DNA of 64,000 nt from Nicotiana tabacum. Lineage: Eukaryota > Streptophyta > Magnoliopsida > Solanales > Solanaceae. Of the stretch, positions 48,380 through 59,447 are shown piece by piece (positions within the stretch are counted from its first letter, which is position 1; the number at the start of each line of letters is the position of its first letter). Made by a program: the position numbers and the translations under genes. The notes under the pieces are model-generated. The model made no database searches and was not told the DNA's origin. It saw only the letters and a list, made by a program, of their open reading frames with translations. The stretch is taken from NCBI RefSeq assembly GCF_000715075.1, contig NC_134087.1, positions 154,739,436 to 154,803,435 on the forward strand, given 5' to 3'.

Positions 48380-48990
48380 CAAGAATCTTTGATGAGAAGG
48401 ACAAAAATATCCATCACCATAGAAAACCGAACCTGGGGATATATTACCGAGGATGCCCTCACATTCAGCGAAGAAGACACCGAGACCTTGTCTCAACCTC
48501 ACAATGACGCACTGGTAATCTCTTTCCTTGTAAATTCTTTTCAGATAAAACGTGTACTCGTAGATCCAGGTAGTTCAGCCAACATTATCAGGTCGAGGGT
48601 GGTAGAGTAGCTCAGACTGCTCGACCAAATTGTGCCTGCCACTTGTGTCCTCAACGGATTCAACATGGCAAGCAAAACAACGAAAGGAGAAATTATCCTC
48701 CTGGTCACTATGGCCAGCACGACCTAAAACGCCAAATTCCATGACATTGAAGGGGACATGAGATACAACGCCTTATTTGGGCGACCATGGATACACTGCG
48801 TAAGAGCGGTACCATCCACCCTTTACCAAATGATGAAATTCCCGGTAGAGGATGGGTTTAAGACCATATACGGGGAGCAACATGTGGAAAGGGAAGTGTT
48901 CGTGGTACGCAACGTAGCGCCGTCACCAATATCTCCACTCTCAAAAGAGCCAAAGGATAATCAAACTTCGCCTTTGGCTAAGCTCGATTA
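48380..48990 (+). pseudogene. Tat-1 protease
   Basis: One frame with two stops. The active-site region reads RVLVDPGSSANII (near 48550), with D-P-G-S in place of the common D-S/T-G; the distal motif is [20 protein letters not shown] (48761-48820). TAG at 48608 (VVE-stop-L) and TAA at 48725 recur at the same places in the second copy. The frame ends at TAA near 48991, where related elements would continue to RT. Confidence 0.85.
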
Positions 48991-49950
48991 AACACAGCAG
49001 AGGACCGTACCGAGTCCTCGTCCAAAACGATAGGGACACATTGGATCTCGGAACACCGCCGGTGCATCCCACGATGAGGTAATACCACCTCTTTTTTTTC
49101 ATTATTTTACACTAACCCATATGCAGGCGCCCGATTAGGGCAGTCGATAGTACTAACACAACCCGAAGATCTTAAGGCCTTAACGACATCCATTGTACTC
49201 TTTTCCTTCGGCCGAACTTCTGTCCTGAAGAGGGTTTTCATCGGCAAGGTTTTTAATGAGGCAACACTTACACGCTACCTAAGGAGGATCCGACAAGCAT
49301 ACAAGCCTTCTTTTGCACTCAACCTCGAACACTGGTGGGCACCTTCTTGGGAGGTCATCCACTCGGAAGAACCAGGGAACCACAAACAAGGTTCTAATAA
49401 GAAATGATGTGTTGGGCCAAATGGTCAAGTGAACCGTGTCCGCATAAGCCGGACCCACTGCAGCAAAACGACATGTACTTATTCCAAGCAATCAAAGAAT
49501 ATTTTTCGCCAAAGCATCTTGTACTCCAAAGGAGACTTGCATTTTTTATGGTAAATATCCTTCGACCGAGAACGCCCTGAAATACTCGGAGACTAGCGCC
49601 AATGACTCGGCACCCGCATGACCTCAGGGCCGAAACTTTGAACTCATAAGACTTTGACGAGGCAACATGGAAATCATCAAACATCTCCAAAAAGGAAAAA
49701 CGTCCCGAAAACTCGGAGACTAGCATCGCAAACTTAGAAAATGCATGACCCTAGGGTCGGAATCTCAAAAATCATAAGCCCTCAATGAGGCAATTCTGAA
49801 CTCACGAGTAACGGCCCCCGAGCCTAATCAAACTTGGTGACTCGGAGACTGTCGCCAATTGCCATTCATTTAAAAACCCCGAGGCCGTAAGACCCCGAGA
49901 GGGTAGACTTGGTCTAATAAGACCTATTTAAGGAAACAACAAAAAACTTT

Positions 49951-50170
49951 AAGACCTCAACGACATGAAAAAACTATAAGACCTCAATGGCATGAAAAAA
50001 ATTGTAAGGCCTCAAGGGCATGAAAAAAATTGTAAGGCCTCAAGGGCATGGAAAAACTGTAAGACCTCAACGACATGAAAAAAAAACCTGTTAGACCTCA
50101 ATGGCATGAAAAACCTGTAAGACCTCAATGCCATGAGAACTTTGTAAGACTTTACTAAATGCATAAACTC
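49951..50170. repeat. 27-28-bp tandem array
   Basis: About eight units of AAGACCTCAACGACATGAAA plus an A-rich tail and CTGT. Repeated at 61944-62160 in copy 2, with small differences in A-run length. Confidence 0.9.
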
Positions 50171-50599
50171 GATCCCGATGTTTAGGCTATATATCGAACC
50201 TGTAAGACCCATGAAAAGGTATACCCTCGATATAGACGCCCAAAATACTACACTCGGGACAAAAAATGGCTCTGGTCAAACACAAATAACTACGGTCATG
50301 TGGCTGTACCAGTCAAATTAACGCGACATGGGGACGCCCGACCGTCGCTATAAAATCATAGGCCATTACTTTGAATCTACTTCGAAAAGAACCGGTTAAA
50401 CAGGCTACCCTCGACAGGCAAAACAGCTTCGACCATGTCAGCACCAAATCATAAGGCTTCGAGCTACTCAGCCTACGAGCTAAACCTTTCGAGGTGCCCG
50501 AACATCGCCTCAAATAACTTGAAATCGAGGTTCTTCTAGAACTAATAATGGTTCAGGCAAAATCAGTTCAAAAAGTCCTTAACGAGAGGAAAACAACGC

Positions 50600-51120
50600 C
50601 TACATATGCCTAAGAGCAAAGCGTAAGAGCCATTGTCTCCAGCCTAACGAGCCTCAGGGCCACAAACTAAAAGGACGCAACGACCAAAAGCATAAGAGCC
50701 ACTGTCACCAGCTTAAAATTTGAAAGCTTGAGGGTCAAAATGGCTCAAGTCGTAACCCAATTTGGAGATTGGACTCAAAATAGCTAACTATACATGCCTA
50801 AGGGCAAGGCGTAAGAGCCGTTGTCACCAGCCTGCGCAAATACAAAACTTGAGGGTCAATTGCACTCGAGTTGAAACCCGACTCGCCGATTGAACCCAAA
50901 ATAATTAAAATACAAATGCCCAAGGGGAAAGGCGTAAGAGCCATTGCCGCCTGCCCATACAGACACAAAAGCTTGAGGGTTGAATGGGCTCGAGTCGAAG
51001 CCCGACTCGGAGACTAAACCCAAAACCTTTGAGCAAAAGCGTAAGAGCTCTAACGCCAGCTTACACTAAAGGTCACATCGATCGAGCGCGTAAGAGCCTC
51101 CGTGCCTACCTAATCAGCCC
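50600..51120. repeat. ~115-bp degenerate tandem array
   Basis: Five or so units around GCGTAAGAGCCATTGTC, CACCAGCCT and GCTTGAGGGTC. Repeated at about 62593-63113. Confidence 0.75.
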
Positions 51121-51850
51121 CAGGGCCATATCACAAATATAATGATTCTCACCAACTCTGAAACCAGTCCGCCTGATCAGAAGTAAAGAAGAAAGGGGTA
51201 CAAAAGTAATAAAACCTCAAGTTTTTCTTTTATCTACAGATGTGAAAACGTATATTATCCATCTACAAACATTCTCTGAAGATATCACATACAAGATGGA
51301 AAATTCTATGCCCCTCCCCTAAGGGCTATGGCCTACCAACCTCATCTTCACTCTCCTCAGCGTCGGATAGAAGTAACCGAGCATCACGCTCGTCCGCCCT
51401 CGTTTGGGCCAACTCTTCCGGGAGAACAAAACCCCTAGCACCGATCTCCTCGAGAAACGTTCTTTGAGATCTGCAAATAGCATATTCTTTGATCCTCTCT
51501 TCACAATCGAGGACCCTCTTCAACTCAGCTTGGGCATCAGTGGCATCCTTCAAATAAATTGCTATCCCCTAATCAGCCTTAGCCCGGCTCAGTGCAGCTT
51601 TAGTCCGGGCATCAACGATCTCATCCCTGACCTTTGAAAGTTTGGATTTGAGCTTCGTGATCATATCCACTTGAACTCAAGCATTATCACGAGCTAAGCG
51701 GAGTTGGACCTCGAAGGAAGGAACTTTAGCTAAGGCACCCTTCTCCACTGAAGCATGAACCTGCGCCTGAGCTCATAGCTCTACATAGTCATTCCTAATT
51801 CGGTCGGCTTCACCCCTGAGGCATTCCAGGGCCTCTGTCTTTTTCTGCAG

Positions 51851-51921
51851 CTGGGATAAGTAAAGAGTTAACCTAAGAAGTTAAAAAGCGAAACGCATAC
51901 CCACCCGATATGGGAAATTAC
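51851..51921 (-). other. Intron in the antisense ORF (71 bp)
   Basis: Minus strand: exon ends ATGGAGCAG, donor GTAATTTCCC, pyrimidine-rich tail and acceptor TTACTTATCCCAG, next exon CTGCAGAAAAAG. The frame continues across (LMEQ then LQKKTEAL). Conserved in copy 2 near 63844-63914. Confidence 0.75.
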
Positions 51922-52474
51922 CTGCTCCATCAAATAGCTCTCGTAATTCAAGCTCCGGTACGCTTCATATCACCAGTGTGTCAAATCAAGTTCCTTCTCC
52001 TCACAAAGGATCCTAAGGGACTTGCCTTTATCCAGAGCTTTCCGGAGCCTAGCCCCATAATGGAGCAGCTCGGACCTAGCCTGTTAAAGGCCTGCCAAAG
52101 AAAAACTTGATAAGCAAGTAAATGTGCGAAATACGGAAGGCCTGTGCCAAAGCTCCCCGCAATGTGGAGTCGGTAAACTTCCTCGAAGGCCGAGCACACC
52201 TCTGTTGATTTGGGCCTCTCGGCCGTGGAAGAGTCAATCCCGGTCGAAGCGCGACCGCTCGAAGGAACCACCTCTCTAGAACTAGAAACTTCGGGTGCAG
52301 TACGCTCGGACGATGTTTTCTCCTCAAGAACTCGGCCCCGTTTCGCCCTGCTGTAAGCACCATCACACTCCAAATGTGTATCCCCTTTATTATTGTCGTC
52401 CTTTAGCTCGGAAGTTAGCAACCCCTCCCCCTCTCCGGAGGAGCACAGCCTCGCCCTCGGAGACCTTCCGATAC

Positions 52475-52560
52475 CTATGGCGGTAAGATTAATACATGAA
52501 AAGGGGAAAATGCCTTCCCAAATGTACGAGGGACAACAAAAAGGTAGAATACACACATAC
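52475..52560 (-). other. Intron in the antisense ORF (86 bp)
   Basis: Minus strand: exon end ACATCATG, donor GTATGTGTG, acceptor TTACCGCCATAG, next exon GTATCGGAAGG. Length and ends fit plant introns. Confidence 0.6.
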
Positions 52561-53310
52561 CATGATGTTTTGCTTTTCATCTGCCCTGGGACACAACTAG
52601 CTACCTACGCTCATCACCGTTCGAATGAGTCGCCAGCTTCCGAACCCAGCCAGACAGATCAGGAACTTCGCCTGGCGCCTATGAAATTGCTACAGAAAAG
52701 GGAGAAACACGATTATTAAACTAGTCTCTGCCACGGGCAAATCTAAGAAAGCACGATGAGCTTCGCTCACGTGTATAATTCCATTCCTCGGGGAATGACA
52801 TAAGTTCCACGGGGATAACGTCAGCCGTCCGGACTCGGACGAACCGACTAATCCACTCTCGATCTCTATCTTTCTCATCATCAATAACAAAGGGCGTGGG
52901 CGAACGACACCGCAAGGTTAGCAGACCTAAATGATGAAAAGGCCGGTACAGTCTACCAAGATGACTGAGCGTGAATTCAAGTCATGCCTTCTCCGCAAAG
53001 AACCTCATTATCAGCACTATTCGCCAAAATGACGAATGTATCTACGCCAAAGTGACCTGATACTTCAAACAGAAATCGAGCACGACCCTATCAAGGGGGC
53101 ATTTTATGAAAGGGTACAAGCACGCGTTCAGGAACCCATCGGCAAAGTCCGCGATACCCTCACCCGGGGAAAGTGCCTGCAATGCTACCCCTTTGCCCCA
53201 TCTACAGTCTCTCCTCACTAGCTTAGGATGCTCCTCTCTTATCAAAGACATAGTCTCCAAAGTGAACTCTCGTGGATCTTGGGAGTGGAACTCTCCCCTT
53301 GCCACCAAAC

Positions 53311-53465
53311 AGACCCTAAAGTAGCAGTCATGGCTATAGCTGAACTAGCAAGCTGAAGCGGGAACCTAAACAAACGCTTTGATTCTAAGGTAACGAATTA
53401 CTCGATGCCGAAACGGAAGGATAGCAATCTAAAATATTGGGATCTCCAAAGAAGTGGGAGCACCT

Positions 53466-53512
<47 letters not shown>

Positions 53513-54130
53513 GGGGGAAACAACAACAGTTCGCCTACTCAAGTTAGGCCCTGGGAGGCCAATGGCTTTGATATGAGTTCCGAGGTGGTACCCGGCCTTG
53601 AGAACCTACATCAAAGGGAAGTTAGGCTTCAAAAAGATAGCCACATCGTCTTCATTCCCGAGGTTTTACCCGACCTCGAGGGTTCCTTTCAAGAAGAAAA
53701 GTAAGCATTTCGAGCTTCGTCCATGAGGGCTCAGCCTCAGGACATCGCCTAGATACTGGTAGCCCCTCATCAGGTACCTACCCATAATGCCTTAAAAGGT
53801 TATCTATATCTAGTCCAGAGTAAATCTCCAGGTGCCTGAAGCTGACTTTCACTTAGAAACCGCTCTCAAAAGTTCGAGGTTCGATGCTTTATCTTCATGA
53901 GACTCGAGGGTCCCGATGACCTGAGTCTATCAGACCGTTTCATGCTTAGTCCGAGGAACAACGGTGGGCTTGGAAAGGAGCCATTTCTATCAGCCAAAGA
54001 CTGGAAGGAATACTCACATCCGAGTTAGATATTGACGATCGTCGACAGAGGGATACTTTCAGAATCCCCGCAAATGCACAAGAATATGCAAAAATATGGC
54101 AAGTATCAAAGGCAGAATTCAAGAAATATC
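53311..54130. other. Stretch without recognised genes
   Basis: Between the antisense ORF and the second antisense unit. Contains a TA microsatellite (53468-53509) and no convincing coding frame. Confidence 0.5.
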
Positions 54131-54930
54131 TTTATATTTATAAGCATTCGTTTACAACGGCCCTCGAGGGGTCCTTACATATGATTACAAAAGCCCACAA
54201 GGGGTCCTTACACAGAAACAAGAGAAATAAAGGGGTACACACCCATGGTAAAAGCCTAGGAATCTAGTCTACCCTCGAAGTTTCATCTCCGGTATCAACA
54301 TCTCCGAGCGCCACCTCTTCGAGCTCGCATCCTCGAAGGCAACTCCTTCGATCGCCACCTCCTCTAGGTTCCCAGCTCGATACCACAGAATCTTATTGCC
54401 GAGGGAGAAGATAAAGAAGATGAAAGGGGGAGGATATAGAAAAGGCAGAAAAAAGAGACATAAACCGCCGAAGCCAAAGGCTAAAGACCGGCGGGCCCCA
54501 ACATTGACAGCCGGTTGTGCCATTTTATCCCTTGGGAGAAAAAACCCAAGGGATGAAGTGACACACCAGGCCGGGGTAGGAGAGTGAGTAGCGGTATACT
54601 CTCTCGAGCAACAGTGTAGAGCCCAAATTCCCTTTTACACCGGGGGATGTCAATCACCCCCGTATCATCATCTCGAGTCAATAAGGACAGTAGTAGCAGG
54701 CGTAACAACAAAAATTGCGACAACAAGACGACATGATCTCGCTCAACAAAGGGAAGCTCAGGCAAAAGGCCACCACACGGCCGATGGGAATGCTGCCAAA
54801 AAACCTTAAGACCATGAACTCCAAACATGGTGATCAACAATAGAAAAAGATGGCGAGAAGAAAGGGATGAATGAATAGAGGAGGACACTTGGATAGAAAA
54901 ATAACGCTAGAATGCCCCCATTTATAGGAG
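54130..54930 (-). other. Putative antisense transcription unit next to LTR B
   Basis: On the minus strand: TATAAAT (54920-54926), a pyrimidine-rich leader, then ATG near 54830 (ACCATGTTTGG) and an open frame to 54481 with LLTRDDDTGVIDIPRCK; a second frame follows (54523-54269) with KRWRSEMLIPEMKLRG. Beyond the stop comes an AT-rich stretch with TATAAATATAAAG (near 54130-54150), like a 3' end. No domain recognised. The frames may be parts of one spliced gene or chance. Confidence 0.45.
54920..54926 (-). promoter_or_regulatory. Antisense TATA box beside the Tat 3' LTR
   Basis: CTCCTATAAATGGGG on the minus strand, 92 nt from the likely LTR start at 55018. The same heptamer in the same relation recurs at 59334-59340. 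Confidence 0.6.
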
Positions 54931-55017
54931 ATAATGACACGGTCATCAATGCCTTTAGAAGACTGACCGACGGGTGCAATTACTATATTCTTGAAGAAAC
55001 TAAATCGACGGTAGTAC

Positions 55018-55775
55018 TGTCACTTTGAGGAACGGGAATCGACAGCACATTGAATGGCATGGAAAACACAAGTCCACGGGATGTCTCGCTTATCGTGAAA
55101 ATTCATGCCAGAGATTGCATCATTAGCATGACAACGTCACGGGAAGCTCGGGGATTCGGGTATCATAATCGTTTCACATCGCTTCTTTCTAGGAAACACA
55201 GAGACTATTTGTATACGGCAAAATCAGAGGGTCCGATTTCTTGCTATTGGTTTACTTTGGAAGAATATCTCGAGGCCTCGAGGATGCGAAGCTGTGACCG
55301 AGTTCCATCCCTCGAAGCTCGTCAAGGGCAGACCTCAAGGGGATGCAGATCGAGGTTAGAGTAAAAATGGGGAGTTCCCAAGGCACACGGCTAAGTCTGA
55401 CAAAGCCGGCAATTCCGGAGCCTGTATCAAAGTGTCGCATCTAGCCATCCCATCTCCCAATCTTTACAATTAATGCATTTTGTACTATGTTAGATTTTCC
55501 CTCCTGTATAAAGGGGATCCTTACCGCTTTGTAAGGGGCGACTGTTGCTCCAACTATTCTACACAAGATAAATAACAACTCTCTCTCCCTCTTTTCTCTC
55601 TAACTTGTTCTCTCGATATTATTGCTCATATTTATTGCCTTCATACTTGTTCTTCACTTATTGTTCGTCATTAGCCATAATGAGCCTCCTTTAATTATAT
55701 CTTAGTTGTTAGCCCTCTCCCGATTATCCCCGATAGCTCGAGCCCGAGCTCGAGCATCGCCCTCGACGCCCCTCA
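55018..55775 (+). repeat. LTR B of Tat-1
   Basis: Likely start TGTCACTTTGAGG at 55018 (inferred; LTR A is truncated here). Contains CTCGAGGCCTCGAG, a 14-bp palindrome (55269-55282), and TATAAA (55507-55512). It matches LTR A from 55200 to 55775. The LTR may extend into the downstream tandem blocks. Confidence 0.75.
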
Positions 55776-55794
55776 TCTGTTGGTCCGATGCCCG

Positions 55795-57019
55795 AATAGC
55801 TAACCCCTCGGTTTGATATTAATTCTATTTTAGCTTGTGTTTCATCTTTTATCTTCAAATACCTAGCATCAACTGCTTAACAACTAGCATAAAAATAGAT
55901 CACAAATTTTTAGAGTCCCATCAACAAAATTAATTGTTATTTCCATTTTTACGGTAAGCATTTTTTTTCAAACCTATTTTGGTTAAATTAACTTTATTTT
56001 TTATCCTGTTAGTTTTCACTAAAATTTATGTAGGTTATCATATCCACTCGCTTACAAACCTTTATTCTCCAATGATTTCACTTCTATCAATACACCTAAA
56101 TTATATTTTTTGATAAGATTCTATTGTTGATCTCTTTTTAAACATGAAAGGTAATTCAAATTTCTTGCTTATTGCACATAAGTAATTTTTCTAAATGGTT
56201 GTTCCTAATAGCTAACCCCTCGGTTTGATATTAATTCTATTTTAGCTTGTGTTTCATCTTTAATCTTCAAATACCTAGCATCAACTGCTTAACAACGAGC
56301 ATAAAAATAGATAACTTATTTTAGAGTCCCATCAACAAATTTAATTGTTATTACCATTTTCACAGCAAACAGTTTTTTTTTCAAACCTATTTTGGTCAAA
56401 TTAACTTTATTTTTTATCCTTTTAGTTTTCACTAAAATTTATGTAGGTTAACATATCCACTCGCTTGCAAACCCTTATTCTCCAATGATTTCACTTCTCT
56501 CAATACACCTAAATTATATTTTTTGATAAGATTCTATTGTTGATCTCTTTTTCAACTTGATAGGTAATTCAAATTTATTGCTTATTGCACATAAGTAATT
56601 TTTCTAAATGGTTGTTCTTAATAGCTAACCCCTCGGTTTGATATTAATTCTATTTTAGCTTGCGTTTTATCTTTTATCTTCAAATACCTAGCATCAACTG
56701 CTTAACAACTAGCATAAAAATAGATCACGTATTTTTAGAGTCCCATCAACAAATTTAATTATTATTACAATTTTAACGGCAAACAGTTTTTTTTCAAGCC
56801 TATTTTGGTCAAATTAACTTTATTTTTTATCCTTTTAGTTTTCACTAAAATTTATGTAGGTTAACATATCCACTCGCTTGCAAACCCTTATTCTCCAATG
56901 ATTTTACTTCTCTCAATACACCTAAATTATATGCTTTGATAAGATTCTATTGTTGATCTCTTTTTCAACTTGAAAGGTAATTCAAATTTATTGTTTATTG
57001 CACATAAATAACTTTTCTA
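55795..57019. repeat. Three tandem ~413-bp blocks
   Basis: Units start AATAGCTAACCCCTCGG at 55795, 56207 and 56620. A single diverged block lies after the minus-strand Tat LTR (58385-58550, reverse), so the block belongs to the Tat family. Unit 1 has ACGGTAAGC near 55951, a splice-donor-like word. Confidence 0.9.
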
Positions 57020-57726
57020 TTGCCAAACTTCGCTCCTTTTCTCTCGCTTTTGACATTTTTTCCTCTACATCTATATTTCTCTAAAGGATAGTTTCGACAT
57101 TTAGCGGATGCTGGAAACAACTATCTTATTTGTCAAATTTAAGGTGTAAAGTCTTCTCTTGCTTGTATCCTAACTGTAAATATGTTCTTCGCTTTATAGA
57201 TAATAAAATCGTGAATAATTTTAGCTAGTACAATTTTGAGCTTTCTGGTCATAAAGATATCCAAAATTAAGAGGAAGACATGGTCATTCATCCTTCAAGT
57301 TCATTCCTTGAATTAAATGGAAAGCTCAATAGACTATTATAGAGAAAACTAAAAAGAACAAACATAGCTAAAAGGGTTTTTCCAGATCATCAGAAGGTTG
57401 TAACTTGAGTGACACGTGAAAAGGTGGCTAAAGTACTATCTATATTTTTGTCCAAAAATGAGTAAGTAGACACAAATCTGCATGAAGTACAATAGACCTA
57501 AAGTAACTAAAGTTACCAAAATACCTCCAAACGAACCTAAGCTTATATCGTTAGTCTCTTATATATAAGTATTAATACATTTTCTTTACCTTACTCCTAA
57601 TTTGGGATTTATATCTCAATCAGCTGTGTAAAGACTAGACTGTTATAATAGAATCAACATAACTTTACACTCATTCATCGCTAGCCTTGTACATTCTAAG
57701 TTTATGTTTCGAATTATTAACTGTGT
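57020..57726. other. Unassigned stretch
   Basis: About 700 bases of AT-rich sequence without coding frames or recognised repeats. Confidence 0.4.
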
Positions 57727-57900
57727 GTCACGCCCCAAATTTGGGGAAGCGAGACCGGCACCCGGTGCCTCATTTGACCGAACATACCAACCTAAAATCA
57801 TATAACCAGGACATATAGAACATTTGGGGCCAATAAGGCCACAACATACAATAATCTGAAGACAGGAAAGACATAACAACATCGATAGGTGGACAACCCA

Positions 57901-57933
<33 letters not shown>

Positions 57934-58219
57934 ATCTATCAAAACTTCCAGACTCGCTAACTCCGAGAGAAATGAAGCTTGCCGACCGACCGCTAAACAC
58001 GAATAACCACCTGTTAGGGAGGCATGTCAAACTTTCTAGCTAGACCTGAAACATAAAAAGCAGTACCCCAGCAAAAAGGGACTTCAGTATGAAGAGAATA
58101 TACTGTATATATAAGGCATGAATAACATATGAAAGATTTAGTAAGTACAAAAGAGCATAAGGAACAATGCGGAAATACATATGCCACATCAAACCGTACC
58201 TGACTAAGTATATAATAGC

Positions 58220-58295
<76 letters not shown>

Positions 58296-58384
58296 GTAAA
58301 AATAACAAGTAAAGTATTTAAAGTAACGGGTTTGGGCGTGTAAAAGGGGAAACAACCAGAACAATAAGTACAAAATTATTGTTT
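57727..58384. repeat. Gypsy-type LTR fragment
   Basis: Starts near TGTCACGCCCC and contains the perfect palindrome CCCCAAATTTGGGG (57733-57746). The start resembles the edge of the solo LTR at 12008. It includes an AC/TA tract (57901-57932) and a long TA microsatellite (58222-58290). The other end is not clear. Confidence 0.55.
58222..58290. repeat. TA microsatellite
   Basis: Pure TA over nearly 70 bp inside the LTR fragment. Confidence 0.95.
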
Positions 58385-59262
58385 ACCTTGAAAATGGTAA
58401 TTACAATTAAATTTGATTGTGTGGTTCTAAAAATATATAATTTATTTTTATGCTAGTTGTTAGGCAGTAGAAGCTAAGTGTGAGTCTAGAAAAATAAGAT
58501 AAGAGCTTAAAGATAATATGTTAAGCAAACCGAGAGACTGAGAATCGGGGCTTCGAGCTAGGTTATACGGGGCCTCAAGGTCAAGCTAAGTACTAAGCTA
58601 TGGATAGATGATGAAGGACTAACAGCTTTGAAAGCTTTGATGAGAGTTTTTATGATCAATAATGAGCAATAAATGAAGAACAATCAATAGAACACGATAA
58701 ATGTAAGCAATAAATGTAAATAATAGAATTAAGAGAGAATGCATTAGAGAGCAGAAAATGTTCTTGTATTGAATGTTGTAAGTGATATTATGGGTTACAA
58801 AATAACAAGGGTCCCCTTTATATATGAGGGGAAATCCCAAAATATTGTACAGATGCATTTATTACAAAGATATATGGCTGGTACAACCATTTAATGCCAC
58901 GGTATGGGCTCATACTAGCCTAGTAGACATGGTCAGCCTAAATCACGTGCCTTGGGAACTTCCCATTTTTCCATCATAACTACCGATATGCACTTCCCCG
59001 AGGTCAAACGTTGATAACCTCTCGGGGTTGAACCTCGACCATTGTCTCGAGCCTTTGGAGACGTGCCTACAAAGCTTCATAATGACTACAAAATCGAACT
59101 CTCTGATTTTCACCGTATACATATAGTCCTCGTGTTTCATAGAAATGAAAATGATAAGAAACGGTCTTGAATTCTTGCCTCTTCGATATTACCACCATGA
59201 CATCAGTCTATCAGAGCATTAAATGCCATGGCTCAAAGGCTGCAAAATAGTCGTTGTCAACA
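58385..59262 (-). repeat. Diverged Tat LTR (minus) with flanking block
   Basis: In sense it shares GACTATATGTATACGG, an AAATCAGAG word and GGGAAGTTCCCAAGGCAC with LTR B, then TATATAAA (58818-58825) and a similar leader. After it (58385-58550) comes one copy of the 413-bp block. Likely sense start at 59262. Confidence 0.75.
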
Positions 59263-59447
59263 CGACTACCAAGAAGCCCACAAACCGCTATTGGTTCTTC
59301 CTTTCCACTTTCATACGCTGCCTATATGGCCTCTATAAATACCTCAACCATCTTGTTATTTGCACTTTTACAACATCTCCAATTTCTTAAGTTCACCATT
59401 TTCTACCTTCTTTTTCCTTCTGCGCCCAACTTGGTTCGATATTGAGT
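59263..59447 (+). promoter_or_regulatory. Antisense promoter region of the second Tat LTR
   Basis: TATAAAT (59334-59340) on the plus strand, opposite to the LTR at 58385-59262 and 72 nt from its likely edge, followed by a pyrimidine-rich leader. It is cut by the Ogre fragment at 59448. Confidence 0.5.

Larger units (their letters stand above)
48992..51325 (+). other. RT-less spacer of Tat-1
   Basis: About 2.3 kb where RT, RNase H and integrase would be expected. No such motif is seen in any frame. It holds a 27-28-bp tandem array (49951-50170) and a longer ~115-bp array (50600-51120). Short frames here are not convincing. The same layout recurs at 60987-63318. Confidence 0.7.
51326..53310 (-). 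pseudogene. Antisense intron-bearing ORF of Tat-1
   Basis: Runs opposite to gag-pro. The upstream part (53308-53042) reads FHSQDPREFTLETMSLIREE and DFADGFLNACLYPF, a putative plant-transposon-type domain; it continues near 52915-52720 with SRFVRVRTADVIPVELMSFP. A Ser/Glu-rich linker follows (52474-52150), then LRKALDKGKSLRILCEEKEL (near 52010), then a 175-codon coiled-coil exon (51850-51326) ending DARLLLSDAEESED. Introns with GT-AG ends on this strand are seen at 51851-51921 and 52475-52560, with further acceptor-like sites near 52092 and 52700. Stops such as those near 51777, 51680 and 51570 and several shifts break it. Function unknown; antisense ORFs of this kind are reported from Tat elements. 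Confidence 0.75.
46456..57019 (+). mobile_element. Tat-1: RT-less Tat-type element with antisense genes
   Basis: Plus-strand order: LTR A (truncated at its start), gag, protease, a ~2.2 kb repeat-rich spacer, an antisense coding unit (51326-53310), a second antisense unit (about 54130-54930), LTR B and three tandem blocks. No RT, RNase H or integrase motif is visible. An antisense ORF between pol and the 3' LTR is a known feature of Tat-lineage elements (Retand, Grande). A second copy starting at 60587 has the same gap. Confidence 0.75.

Noticed and set aside
49079..49126. GT-AG stretch with a pyrimidine tract after the Tat protease
   Set aside because: About 48 bp, shorter than normal plant introns, and no reading frame continues across it.
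49951..50170. Regular 27-28-bp repeats resembling a CRISPR array
   Set aside because: No unique spacers; direct tandem units within a Tat element.
53036..53221. Plus-strand open frame over the antisense ORF
   Set aside because: Shadow of the minus-strand coding unit; the recognised domain is on the minus strand.
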